Origin: Enoplolaimus lenunculus
Lineage: Eukaryota > Nematoda > Enoplea > Enoplida > Thoracostomopsidae
Length of the DNA stretch: 64,000 nucleotides
NCBI GenBank assembly: GCA_030248215.1
Contig: JASANG010002547.1
Location: 43,415-107,414 of the forward strand
Reading direction: 5' to 3'
Shown here: positions 35,027 to 46,097 of the stretch, one piece after another
Layout of the letters: each line of letters begins with the position of its first letter
Numbering within the stretch: the first letter of the stretch is position 1
The notes under the pieces: generated by a model
What the model was told of the DNA's origin: nothing
Seen by the model: only the letters and a program-made list of their open reading frames with translations
Database searches by the model: none
Position numbers and translations under genes: made by a program

Positions 35027-36208
35027 TTAAGCCAACCAGTTATTCAGGCCAATTACCAATTGGCCTAGGCCAATTTGCTATTCGAATTAAAAATAGTCAA
35101 ATCTTATTTGTCCATAAATTCAATAGCAATCAAGCCCAGGCCACACTACTATTACATACCAGTCGTAGTGGGACTACATTTATTGAGCGAAGCTCGAACA
35201 CACGTAAGCAATTAAGGTAATATGCAAATTAGTTATTAGCTAACTATTCATTTATCAGTTTTGGAGGTTTGTAAGCAATTTCCTCAGATTCCTAGCACGC
35301 AAAAACATTTCAGCCACCCTAATAATTATTGGAATAATTCAAAAAGTCCTAATTTTGTCTTGTCAATTAAGCAAATATGCAAATTATCTATTAGCTAACT
35401 ATTCGATAATCGCCTTTAAAGGTTTGTAGACAATTTATTCAGATTCCTCGCACCCGAAAACCCATTAGTGCTGAAATTAGTTGCTTGTAACCCTAATAAT
35501 TAGTGCAACATTGTAAAAACGCCAAATTTAGGATTATCAACTATGCTTATATGCAAATTATCTATTAGCTAACTACTCAAATATTAGTTTTAGACGTTTG
35601 TAAACAATTTATTCAGATTCCTCGCACCTACGAACCCTTTAGTGCTGAAATTATATTGCTTTTAACCTTAATAAATAGTGAAATATTGTAAAAAGGCCTA
35701 ATTTAGGCTTATAAACTATGCTAATATGCAAATTATCTATTAGCTAACTGCTCAATTATCCGTTTTGTAGATTTGTTCACAGTCTACACAGATTCCTCGC
35801 ACCCAAAAACCCTTTAATGCTAAAATTAGATTGCTTCTAACTGTAATAATTAGTGAAATATTGTCGAAAGTCCTAATTTGGGCTTAATTAATTATGCAAA
35901 TTAGCCTGTAGCTAATAAACGGCCTGAAATTTTCAAACCCCAATGCGAGGTTAACACCCCAGGATAATAGGCTTTCAAACAAAAAAAGTTTATCAAAATC
36001 GGTTCAGCCGTTCCTGAGATTCTTTTCGGACGGACAGACGGACAGACGGACAGACGGACGGACGGACATCCACCTTTCGACCCCCAAAGTACAAAACATA
36101 AAACGCTTCGCGAAACTCCGAGCTTCGCTCGGAGTTTCGCTTCGCTCAAAAATGGCAGATTGGCGTAGGCCAATTAGTACTTGGCCTGAATAGCAGATTG
36201 GCCTACAA
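35027..36208. mobile_element. TIR element enclosing a 155-175 bp satellite
   Basis: The outer ends match as inverted repeats: TATTCAGGCCAATTACCAAT at the left and TAGTACTTGGCCTGAATAGC at the right, about 45 bp in all. Inside are five tandem units starting TATGCAAATT at 35,221, 35,376, 35,550, 35,725 and 35,893. Each has TATTAGCTAACT, then TTCAGATTCCTCGCACC. To the right are a GGACGGACAGAC run (36,029-36,068) and a perfect 14-bp-stem hairpin at 36,110-36,140. No transposase. Confidence 0.7.
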
Positions 36209-36441
36209 CAGATATATTGTGAAAATGTGTCTACTATTTATTATAAACTTCAGAATGAACAAATTCAAGGGACTTTATTTTATAATGAATGGTATTGTAA
36301 TCTTTATAAATTTAAATCTCTAAACGTTGAAACACATAGTAAAATTTAGTAAACATATACTGGTTAAGCCTTGTTTTGTGTTTAGTAACTTTAGATTTGT
36401 TCTGTTTCAAGTGCGTCTAAACTGTGTAGTATAATTCAGCC

Positions 36442-36634
36442 GGCCAATGTTACTTTTAGGGCCGTAACAGTAGATTAAGCGTATTCCTAAGTCTAAGCCT
36501 AAGTGTTGCAAAAGCGTATTCTTAAGCCTAAGCCTAACGCCTAAGCCTAAGCAAAAAAAATGTAGTCCAGAATGTAAGCCTACTCTTTTACAGACCCACC
36601 ACAAACCGGGACGGCACTACAAGTAACACGGGAC
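36442..36634 (-). mobile_element. GGCC-ended element, subfamily A, perfect 8-bp duplication
   Basis: GGCCAATGTTACTTTTAGGG to CTACAAGTAACACGGGAC. ATTCAGCC flanks both sides (36,434-36,441 and 36,635-36,642). Two CCTAAG blocks. Confidence 0.78.
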
Positions 36635-36642
36635 ATTCAGCC

Positions 36643-38283
36643 AGCCAATGCCAAAATGTTTCAATAAGGCTTGAAAGACTGCACAATACAGCTCAATTAG
36701 CTAAAATTTACCACGCAAATTGCGAACGCTAATAATGCTTAGATGCGACTGTTCTCAAGATTATAAGAATGTTTTAAATTAAGTTGTACCATGTGCTTTG
36801 ATAACTTTAAGAGTAAAAGATAAATCAAAATATTATTTAAACTTTTTCATAATTTAATACGTGTCAATATATGGTTCGCTTTCGCCATAAGCCTTGATAA
36901 AATACAGCAAAATAATCTGTTTGCACACTCATCGAAAATAAATTTGTGTTCGAATAAAACTAAGAGACACGTTGTTGGCTGTAAACAGATAGTACAAAAT
37001 AACCGAAACGGAAACGAATAGTGATCAAAATAGCGGAAACGGATATCATGTTACACCCTGACACGTTGTCTGAAACAATATTTGTTGCGGCCATATTTTG
37101 TAAATTCCATTCTGCACATTTTTTATATTAAAAAATACAGGCAAATTTGGTCAGAAATGTTTTAAAGTAATACCATTTCCGGAATATTAATAATTTTTTA
37201 AACTGTATTATAACTGAATATAATTGGTTATTATTTAATTTACTATTATAATAATTGATGTAATCAGTAATCAAAACTGGCAAAATTGTACAAGTTATAC
37301 AAGTAGTATTTTAGACAATTTTAAAAAGCTTAGAATGAAAGGTATATATTATTAATATTACTATTAATTTATAATAATTTACAGGTAATATTAATATTTA
37401 ATCTATATCTACATATCTATATATAGACATATATGTATATATTTATATATTTATATATGTATATATCTATGTCTATATATATAAGTTTCACTTAATAACT
37501 GAGGGCATGGAGCAGTTTTGGAAACTAGCATTGGAAATGAAATAATCTCGTGTTTATTTATTATTCACGTTTTCAGTGATGTATATTTTTAATGTGTTTT
37601 CTTTTTTATTTTTTACAAAGCACGACCCATGATACTTTTTTGGGGGGCGTTCCGTTCTGACACTTGACTGCAAATGGTCTATAAGTTTCATACCAGTTTA
37701 GCCCAGGCGAAACTGCTATTTGCTTAGCATAGCAAATTGTTCAAATGACATATGTCCTTGGTAGAAAAAGTAGCTTCAGTGTGAGCTGTATGTGTTTGTT
37801 CAGCACCAGCATCTGTCGTCAATGAATGATGTATCTTGGTATCGGCTATTAAAATTTAAAATTTTAATTTGAAGAGGTTAAGGTATTAGTGACATTGAAC
37901 AATCAAGTACGTGTTGACGATATACTATGACTAGCAGCTGGGTGTCCAATTTATTCAACACTACACGACCGTTAAACAGTTTCACTTTGCAAGTATTGTC
38001 CCATAGTGTTAAATGTCTATGGCAACTATCATCAGTTAGTAATAGGTTTTCAAAGTCACTATAGTAGTTGTTGAACTTAAAATTGGTACAGAAGTAGAGC
38101 AAATCAAACGCGAAGAATGTGCTGTAATTTGAGCCTCAGCATTAACTGGTTCAAAAGTTGCAAGACCTATCACCAACTAGCAATAGGTCACGATAATCGT
38201 CACCCAATAGCTAGACATCCGTAGTAAACTCGTCGCGCACTAGTACGTACATAATTCGCCGATCGGCCTGTTCTCACCAAAAC
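36643..38283. other. No gene; AT-rich with TATA microsatellite
   Basis: 37,400-37,490 is a TATATA/TCTATATAT array. CGGAAACGGATATC words near 37,020 recall the CCGG-type repeats. The minus-strand frame 38,102-37,878 is unrecognised. Confidence 0.35.
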
Positions 38284-38585
38284 CAAAATCTCTTATGAAA
38301 TTTGTCGGGTGAAACACAATTTTTTAAGAGATTTGTCGGGTGAACCAAAATTTTTTTAAGAGATTTGTCGGGTGAACCAAAATCTTTTAAGAGATTTGTC
38401 GGGTGAACCAAAATCTTTTAATAGATTTGTCGGGTGAACCAAATTTTTTTAAATGATTTGTCGGGTGAACCAAAATTTTTTAAGAGATTTGTCGGGTGAA
38501 CCAAAATCTTTTAAGAGATTTGTCAGGTGAACCAAAATTTTTTAAGAGATTTGTCGGGTGAACCAAAATTTTTGAAGAGATTTGT
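38284..38585. repeat. 31-bp tandem array, about ten copies
   Basis: The unit contains GATTTGTCGGGTGAACCAAA followed by an A/T run ending TTTTTTAAGA. Spacing between successive TTTGTCGGG words is 30-32 bp (38,301; 38,332; 38,364; 38,394; 38,425 and on). Confidence 0.85.
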
Positions 38586-39032
38586 ATACTACTCAAATCA
38601 TTAGATAACGTCATTTTGACATCAAAATTTGACAAATTAGCTAAGTTGTCGTTGGCATGGAACGTTTGACATTGCAAACGCTCATGGTTTTATTTACAAA
38701 ACAAACACAATATCAGCATCTAGACTATATATACTAATCCATAAAATTTTAGCAATAGCCAAGTATAAGCGTATTTATTTAACCAAATACTACATTTATA
38801 ATTTTTACCCCAAAACGGGTAAAAAATATTACGCATAAAAGTGTTCTGATATACGTGTAGTCCTTCCGTAGTACTGATCCTATTAAAGCAGCATCTGTCG
38901 CCTTCTAATTGACACTAAACACAAAATATGACACCCACTCGTAAAAAACGCTGGAGTCAACTTCAATTCAAACGTCCGTTTAAACGGAATTCAACAGAAC
39001 TTCAACCGAATTCAACGCGTTATTAACAGCAA
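38586..39032. other. Upstream of the orphan exon; nothing assigned
   Basis: AT-rich. If the following exon is a true first exon, its promoter and 5' UTR would lie here. No core-promoter motif was recognised. Confidence 0.3.
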
Positions 39033-39279
39033 ATGGTTGATTTATTGCGTCAAAAATCAACAGCAACTGTAGTTAAAACAACGACAACGTCGATAACGTC
39101 TGGACTAAGTAGTAGTAGTTTTAGCAGTAGTGTCGGTAATTTGACAGCGATTGTTAAAAATAATAGCAATAATAATAATAATAATAATAATAATAAAGCA
39201 AGTGGAATTGTTAGCTATTTTGGTACACCGCCACCGCCGCGCCGAAGACGCTCAAATGACTACAATGACATGGAATCCG
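39033..39279 (+). CDS. Orphan coding-like first exon
   Basis: An ATG with A at -3, after an in-frame TAA, opens 82 codons and ends GAATCCG at a strong donor (gtgagt), phase 1. The product starts MVDLLRQKSTATVVKTTTTS. It has a Ser-rich stretch and an Asn run, then SYFGTPPPPRRRRSNDYNDM. The poly-Asn is a small AAT microsatellite. Low complexity prevents assignment. It could be a distal first exon of MYRF: a weak acceptor at 52,409 (attttaaag) would keep phase 1 into the 52.4-kb exon. No strong acceptor fits, and it may be the start of another gene whose later exons I could not find. Chance is possible, but the frame-donor combination is better than background. Confidence 0.45.
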
Positions 39280-39741
39280 GTGAGTATTTATTTTAACACG
39301 TGGGGGGGCGGCAGGTGAAATATTTGCTCAAAAAAGGGGACTCAGTTGTTTAACAACTTTTATAAATGTTAAGATTAAATATATATCCGTATTCTATGTA
39401 TAAACAGTAAACATATATCACCGTTGCTGGGTTCATTCTGATCCAAATTTTAAGTCAACTGTTAACCGCTGTTCAGCAAACAACGGAACAATTTCAATGC
39501 AGAAATGTAAAACAGATTCTTGGTGTTGTTTCAGAGAGCGGTGACAATTTCCGCGACTTGGTGAACGGAAAAATTGATATAATTGCATATTTGAATAATC
39601 CTTCAAACGCTGCTGATCTTGGCGAAAATATGTAAGTTGGTATATTTGTTTTATAAAAAACGTAAATTTTGTACGGCGACCCTTTGATTCCTTCGTCGGC
39701 TGCGCCCCTGTAAGCAATATATAAATATATATAGCTTCAAC

Positions 39742-39970
39742 ATGGAGGTGCCAGGGAAAAGACCAAGAGGCCGACCAATGCAGCGCTGGAGCGATGTGCT
39801 ACACATGGACCTGAAAAAGAGTGGATTGCATCCTGACAATGCCGAGGACAGAGTCAAATGGCGCCAGAAATACCAATAGAGCCGACCCCAAATAGGGACA
39901 AAGGCCAAAGAAGAAGATATATATGTATGTATGTATGTATGTAAATATATGTATGTTTATATATAAGTTA
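39742..39970 (+). mobile_element. 5'-truncated LINE 3' end with (TATG)n tail
   Basis: Encodes [20 protein letters not shown], then [20 protein letters not shown]. This is the familiar C-terminal tail of endonuclease/reverse-transcriptase LINE proteins (RTE/CR1-like: GRP..RW.D, D...W). The last residues ADPK with TAG (39,881-39,895) are in a different frame, so one frameshift is present. Then comes GGGACAAAGGCCAAAGAAGA and a TATG microsatellite. No reverse transcriptase core is left. A tail of short tandem repeats is typical of RTE-type LINEs. Confidence 0.65.
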
Positions 39971-40929
39971 TGTATGTATATATGTATGTAAATATATGTA
40001 TGTTTATATATATGTATGTATATATGTATGTATATATATGTATATATATTAGGAATAACCAGTAAGGGAACGGGTCAGCATAGTACGCGCATGAGCTTTT
40101 GTTGGCTACAAAATATGGTTTTACAAGACACGCCCCGCAGCTTCACGCATCTGGTGTCAAATTTCAACAATAAACCAAGCGCAACAATTAATTTGAGTTT
40201 CCAAAACGGAACACTGTACCGTCATAGAATGGACGGACACAGCGTACATATACGCCTCTTGTGATTTTGTCATTTTAATGTTTTGGCGAGCTTTGCGACC
40301 GCGAATACACTTCATTAAGATGGCGTACCGCGGGCTCTGACGCCAAGATGTATAAAGCTTATCATTAATATTTTATTTCGACTGTAGCGCAAAAATCATA
40401 CTCGTTCAGCGGCGTCGTTCGGATTTCACTTTGGAACGACGTATCCTTATGTAAATGTTTGTTGTGAGCCAACGTACCGAGCGAGAATAATTTATTTAAG
40501 GCCCAAGATCGAGTTTATTTGAAAGCGTATGCAAGCATTTTGGTCGTTTCGTTATAAATTTCGACAGAAAATGTACTACTCCAATGCGTTTATTAGCGTT
40601 GCTTCAAAATAGCAACAGTATCGAATATTGTTTTGCAATTGCATTTTGTTGCCGAAACAGATTCGTATCGCAGTTAAATACGACTGCAATGTCCTTGTTG
40701 TTCGGTACAGTTCACAATTTGTGGTTGTGTTCAAGAGATGTTCACAGTATGTGTTCTTTTGTATTTATATTATTGTTGTTTTTTTGTTGCAACTTTTGTG
40801 CGTCGAATAATTGCATATTGTTGTTGTCGCTATTAAGCATAAGCTTAGTTTTAACGCATCGCAAACGGACCATTTTATATACACGTTTTAGCCCAAACCG
40901 TTGATGTACAGCGTCTTGATTGCTATTTG
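39971..40929. other. TATG/TATA microsatellite, then no assigned gene
   Basis: To about 40,050 the sequence is TATG/TATA repeat. Beyond it, open frames at 40,016-40,264 and 40,584-40,904 are unrecognised and AT-rich. Confidence 0.35.
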
Positions 40930-40937
40930 GGTGTTTT

Positions 40938-41127
40938 GCCCATGTAACTTTAAGGGACGTCCAGGTTTCTGATGGGTCCATAAAAGAGTAGGTTTAGATT
41001 CTCGATTGCATTTTTTGCTTAGGTTTAGGCTTAGTCTTAGGAACACATTTTTGCAACGCTTAGGCTTAGGCTTAGGCTTAGGAATACGCTTAATCTACTG
41101 TTACGCCCTTTAAAGTAACATTGGCCA
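40938..41127 (+). mobile_element. GGCC-ended element, subfamily A, 8-bp duplication
   Basis: GCCCATGTAACTTTAAGGG to CCCTTTAAAGTAACATTGGCC. GGTGTTTT stands at 40,930-40,937 and 41,128-41,135. One outer base of the left end is lost. Confidence 0.75.
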
Positions 41128-41200
41128 GGTGTTTTATGAAACTATATTTTGGAAAAACTTGTAATTGTGAGTTGCGATTGATCCTCAAGGGTTTTTGTTG

Positions 41201-41365
41201 CAGGCCCGTAGCCAGAGGGCACGAAGAGGACCCAGTCCCCTTGTAAGAATTTTGCCCCCCCCCCTAGAAAATTTTCAACCTTGCTTTTAAGTCATCGAAA
41301 ACCTTTATATGCCGTCCTGAAAATTTTTTAGCCCCCCTTAGTAAGGTGAGCTGGCAACGGGTCTG
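41201..41365 (-). mobile_element. hAT-like miniature element, CAGGCCCGTAGCC family, best-preserved ends
   Basis: CAGGCCCGTAGCCAGAGGG to GAGCTGGCAACGGGTCTG. Flanks TTTTGTTG and TCTTGTTG (7 of 8). Its CAG...CTG ends are the form hAT elements use. Confidence 0.75.
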
Positions 41366-41553
41366 TCTTGTTGCGTTGCAGCACCGGTACAACTGGATTC
41401 CTGTCTCCGGATCCAACAGAAAATTGACGTCCGGCTCCGGTAGAAATTTTGCCACACGCTCCGGTTGTTTAGGTAGTGAAATTGTTGGTTATTTTCATCA
41501 AAGGTGCGGTCTTCGGTGAGCGCTTTTGCAACTTTAAGGCAATGTTAAACGTT

Positions 41554-41627
41554 TGAATAATTGGCAAAATGTTTCAAAATGAAAGTTTTGAAACAATTGT
41601 TTGACCACATTTTGCCAATTATTGTTA
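41554..41627. repeat. Short perfect inverted repeat
   Basis: AATAATTGGCAAAATGT and ACATTTTGCCAATTATT form a 17-bp stem. A second stem, GTTTCAAAAT with GTTTTGAAAC-type arms, lies inside. It may be a minimal foldback element. Confidence 0.5.
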
Positions 41628-42257
41628 AAATCATTGATTTGATTACCGCTTGTTTTGCTTCACCACCGGCTCCTGTTCCGGTACGCGGTTACACTTTTGC
41701 TGTGCAGTACGTTTCACTCTATTTAGATATGAGTTTTGACCTTGCAATCAGCAGCGAATCAAATATTTAAAACTACTACTGCTAATTAATAATTTGGCTA
41801 TTTTTCATAGTAACCGAATGTTACGTACTAGCATGGTCAGAACATGATAGATATGACCTCGTTACGTTAGTCGACAGTACTGCTTTAGGTTTAACCAGAC
41901 GCATTTTCGCATCGAATCTGAATGGGAATCAAAATAAAAAAATCACACACAAAACTGATTTTAATGGTTTTGGTATTAGTAGTAAATTTTGCGAGAGAAA
42001 TTTAAGTTTAGGTTTAGGCTTAGGCAACTGTCGGCCGACGAATTGTTAGTAATAGATTCGGCGAAGTTTGTTAACAGATGATGTGAGTGTCCCGGTTGGA
42101 TCCATCCGTATTTAACCATGCGTAACAATTTTTGTTTTGGATAATTTTTAGTTATACCGCTCCCCGATCTTTGGGCGGGATCGTGTCCAAACCGGATTCA
42201 GGATGCCAGTTTGCGTGGCAGCTTCCAAAAAAAGGATTAATCAAAAACGTGAGGCAA
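41628..42257. other. No gene seen
   Basis: A short TTTAGGTTTAGGCTTAGG scrap near 42,005-42,030 is the only repeat trace. The frame at 41,561-41,770 is unrecognised. Confidence 0.3.
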
Positions 42258-42265
42258 AATCTTTT

Positions 42266-42411
42266 GGCCCATGTAAGGATCAGGAACAGAACGTTTTTCT
42301 GTGGAACTGCAATAGAGTAATCTTAAGCTAAGCTCATTCTTACGCTTAGCTTACGCCTAAGTTTAGCAGTATGCTTACACTACAGGTGCAGCCGTGTTCC
42401 ATACATTGGCC
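42266..42411 (+). mobile_element. GGCC-ended element, subfamily B, short copy
   Basis: GGCCCATGTAAGGATCAGG to GTGTTCCATACATTGGCC. Flanks AATCTTTT (42,258-42,265) and AATCTTTC (42,412-42,419). Only about 146 bp with few hexamers, so it shows the family without an expanded array. Confidence 0.7.
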
Positions 42412-42594
42412 AATCTTTCTCTATTGAAAATTTTCATTTTTGAAACACGCGATACCGTCCGCTTGAAATTTTGGGCAGTAACTTCGCAGCTTCAGCGGTC
42501 TCCAGTATGATCCACCTATGGATCTATAGCTGTTTTAGCACCACTGCTTATATACCAAGTTCTTCAGCCACCACAACTATTTTCGAGTATTGAA

Positions 42595-42690
42595 TGGCAA
42601 CCGTTTGTTGTTGTTGTTCTTGTTGTTGCTGCTGCTGTTGTTGTTGTGTTGTTGTTGTTGTTATTTTGGCTGTTGTTGTGGTTGTTGTTC
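42595..42690. repeat. (GTT)n microsatellite
   Basis: TTGTTGTTGCTGCTG variants. It causes poly-Cys/Val frames only. Confidence 0.85.
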
Positions 42691-42934
42691 ATTTCACAAA
42701 TATAAAGGAATGCGGTAAAATTTGTTGTTTATGCGAAAATTTTACTCATACAGTGAGACTGCAGAGAGTTGCATTTTAGAGCAAAATGGACAAATAATTT
42801 AATCGATGCTCCACCCCGAATGACCCAGACAAATGTGACGTTTTCAAGCAGTTTAAATACGCCGAAAGTGAGGGAAAAATTTTGCTATGAATTTGTGCGC
42901 AGATTTATTTATTGTTGTGAACGCAAACGCCGCA

Positions 42935-43110
42935 GTCGAGCCCGTAGCCAAGGGGAGGTGGGCAAGGGGGACTCAGCCCCCCACTGCAAAAATTTTGGCC
43001 TCTTCTGGAAAATTTTCAATCTTGCTTGTAAGTCATTGAAAACTTTTGTATGCCCCCTCTTGAAAAACTTTTCGCCCCCCCCCCAGCAAGGTGAGCTGAC
43101 TACGGGCCTG
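42935..43110 (-). mobile_element. hAT-like miniature element, CAGGCCCGTAGCC family
   Basis: GAGCCCGTAGCCAAGGGG to GAGCTGACTACGGGCCTG. Body has TCTTGCTTGTAAGTCATTG. The left flank is unclear. Confidence 0.65.
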
Positions 43111-43183
43111 ATTTGTGTACGTGAAAATTTTTGAGTAAGATCAAAAGCGGATAATGACAAGAGTGTGCAATTCTTGGGGTCCC

Positions 43184-43402
43184 ACGTGGTACAAAATGTA
43201 CCACCGGGCGTTGCGTTTTTGGACGACATCCCTTTTGTTCAGAGGGGGGTCGCTATCATATGAATACCTCTAAATGAAACTATAAGGGAAGCTTGTTTGC
43301 TGCTGCGTACATCAACTGCCATGGTTCGCACCGGTTGCACCCCCCCTCTAAATTCAGAGTGGTAGGGCAAAAAGGCAACGCGCGCCGGGTACATTCTTTT
43401 GT
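43184..43402. mobile_element. Palindromic element, GTACAAAATGTACC ends
   Basis: Left GTACAAAATGTACCACCGGG, then CGTTGCGTTTTTG. Right AAAAGGCAACGCGCGCCGGG, then TACATTCTTTTGTAC. The right-hand word ACACAGAATGT.CCAGTTG recurs near 54,155. Confidence 0.5.
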
Positions 43403-44039
43403 ACACAGAATGTGCCCAGTTGCACACACTTGTTAAATATCGATTATCCACTCTTGCTGAGACTAAAAGAATTATTGGTCAACAATATAAATCTATGTGT
43501 GTGTTTTCCGTTACTTACTCCCACCCCAGCCAATGTTATAACTCAAAAATAGTCGTATTTAAAATGATTTTGCATATTTGAGCTTCTCATGATCGCTAGA
43601 TGATCGTTTCGTATAAAATTGTAGCTTTTCCAATGTTCGATTTGGTAAGGTCTTCCTAACGTGCGCGTTGACGTATTTGAAACGTTTTTTTATGTTTAGA
43701 CTTAAAATTTTGCAGAGTTACGTATAAATTTAATAGGATGATAACTGGACGATGCCTTTTATGCACCAAAAAATTATCGACTCCCTTTAGAGTGACGATG
43801 ACTGAGCGCTAGCGCAAGCCTAAAGCCTAATATTAAGCGTAAAAGTTATGCCAAATTCTAAATAATTTTAAAAAACTCCAGGAGAACGTGGAACATCCTA
43901 CGATTGTTAAATTATATTATCGCTTCCGTTGGCAACAGTGGCAGAATCAAAATTTCCAAATGAGTGGTGGGTTGCCGCTGCGCGTTATGTAACAATGAAA
44001 TAAGGTCTTGGTCAATAAATTAAATACAATTTTACTACT
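43403..44039. other. No feature seen
   Basis: AT-rich spacer with a short run of CCTAA words near 43,815. Confidence 0.3.
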
Positions 44040-44276
44040 GTAAGTATGTGAGACATGCTTGTCCTGGTGCATATGCAATAAAAGCAATGCACATTGTGTT
44101 GTACGGTCGACATATATAGTCGACGAAAAATGCAGTTGGAGAGGCGGGCTACGTGGCGCAGTGGTAGAGTGCTCGCTTAAGGATCCATAGGCTGAGAGTT
44201 CGATCCCCGCTCTAGGTCGCTTTTCCAGCTTCTTAGTTGAATGGTCTGAAGTCCCGGTTCCTACATGGTCTGACAA
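44040..44276 (+). mobile_element. tRNA-headed SINE, copy 2
   Basis: Leader with TGTGAGACATGCTTGTCCT, A-box-like CGTGGCGCAGTGG (44,152-44,164), B-box-like AGTTCGATCCC (44,197-44,207) and a tail with GTCCCGGTTCCTACATGG. About 110 bp of leader precedes the tRNA-like part, as in copy 1 at 1,929-2,180. Confidence 0.7.
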
Positions 44277-44773
44277 CTACTAAATCATTTTACAAAATTT
44301 TAGTTTTAATCCCTGCCAAGGGTGTACACCTCGTAAGTCCCCCATTGGATTCGCCAGCCATTGGCAACATTTCGCCAGATATTGTACGGCCACTGTGCAA
44401 GATTTATTATTCAATGCTAAGGCAGAGACTGTCAATTCAAAATCGGAACCAACGAGAACGAGAGTGAAAAAATTCATTCATCTGAAACGTTTAGTTTACA
44501 CTTTATATTCACTTACACACGGCAATCACTTTAACATAACCTTTGTAACTCTTAAAGTTTCACTATTTCATTTCTAGTGTCGCGTAGAAGTAAAAATATC
44601 AATATATAGTGTCTAAAATTCTACTACGAAACGTTAGTAGTGAATTATATTCGGATAGATATATAATTTTCGAGTTTCCCAAACACACACAGTCATAAAA
44701 GCAAGCAGTATGTTAGTGGTGACAGGTACGCATTTGACCCCCGTCGTTGTTAAATTGTTGTCAACTTATCGCA
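44277..44773. other. No feature seen
   Basis: AT-rich. Overlapping frames near 44,240-44,580 start in the SINE tail and are unrecognised. Confidence 0.3.
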
Positions 44774-44801
44774 ACAACAACAACAACAACAACAACAACA
44801 A

Positions 44802-44834
<33 letters not shown>

Positions 44835-44850
44835 AAACAACAACAAACGT
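44774..44850. repeat. (CAA)n microsatellite
   Basis: CAACAACAACAA array with AAAACAAC interruptions. Confidence 0.85.
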
Positions 44851-45351
44851 AATATTAATAATATAAAATAGCAAAAATGTTGCACTGCGAACTACAATAC
44901 GTGATAAAATAGCCTAAGCTAAACTGCAGTTTGACTGTTCACTGAACAACACAGGGAAAATGCTGACTATTTGAGCAAATCAACGAAAGTGAAAAATGAA
45001 TTTTTAAAATTTCTATTTACGTTTGTGAAACAATTTTGACTTTTCAACTTAGATTCCGCTGACGACAACAGGCGGCGGGTAGCCTTTATGAGACTTTGTT
45101 GTGGAAACGGTAGATGTAGGACTTCCGGGCCATCATCCGCCGGTCGGTCAATTAGGGATCATTGGGACTCACAGCGATGTTTAGTGCTAAAATTTGCAGT
45201 TGGATTTTTCGCAATTAAGCATTTTTTGCGATTTTAGATATCACGTGGTTTCATGCAAAATATCTCGTTTCAAAGATGTCTGAATTAAGAGACGAAACGC
45301 AGTTTGAATACGCGACAGTTTCTTACGGTATTTTCGATATCGATAGTTGAA
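44851..45351. other. No feature seen
   Basis: Spacer. A slightly GC-richer patch at 45,055-45,165 contains no open frame I recognise. Confidence 0.3.
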
Positions 45352-45454
45352 GCTAAAAATTTTCAACCTTGCTTGTAAAGTCATTAAAAACCCTTGAATG
45401 CTTCTTTTGAAAATTTTGCAGCCCCCCTAGCAAGGTGAGCTGGCTACGACCCTG
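45352..45454 (-). mobile_element. hAT-like family, right-hand fragment
   Basis: TTTTCAACCTTGCTTGTAAA to AGCAAGGTGAGCTGGCTACG. The left third is missing. Confidence 0.55.
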
Positions 45455-45924
45455 GGGTGCCGTGTATCTGCGACACCACTCCGGCTGTTTTCAGTGGTTT
45501 GTTTGGCTGGTAAATTTTTTATTATTTAAACTCATATAATACATTCTTTATTTCCTTTTCTACGCAGTGGCAGAATTTTTCAATTTGTGTGCGATCATCA
45601 TATTGTAATCGAATCGTATACGTGAAATCTGATCAGGTCGAAAAATAAAACATAAAATTTCAAAGCGATTTTGTTCAATTTCAAAATGTTACCAAAAAGT
45701 TTCATTCAAAATTTCCAAAAACTAATTTAACCAAAATGCCGTCTGGCAACTGGCACGGCAGTGTTTTTTGGCCCGAGAGTTAAAATTGCCTAAAATTGTG
45801 GTATGTTTGGCATTTCGCTTGCTTCGCTTGCACAAGGTAACTTTAGGATACTGCAACGCAGGTCACTGTATTACGAATAACTATAATACCTCTAGTACTC
45901 TGATATATACAAATATATCCAACT

Positions 45925-46089
45925 CAGGCCCGTAGCCAACTCACACCTTGCTAGGGGGGGCAAAAAAAATTTTAGGAGGGTCATTCAAGGGTTTTCAATG
46001 AGTTACAGGCAATGTTGACTTTCTACGGGGGGGCCAAAATTTTTCCAGGCGCGCTGAGCACCCCCTGGTCACCATTGGCTACGGGTCCG
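45925..46089 (+). mobile_element. hAT-like miniature element, CAGGCCCGTAGCC family
   Basis: CAGGCCCGTAGCCAACTCAC to GGCTACGGGTCCG. Flanks ATCCAACT and ATCAAACC (6 of 8). Confidence 0.7.
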
Positions 46090-46097
46090 ATCAAACC

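Noticed and set aside
44140-44215. Functional tRNA gene
   Set aside because: A- and B-box-like words exist, but the T stem and acceptor stem do not pair, and a second full-length repeat copy exists at 1.9 kb.
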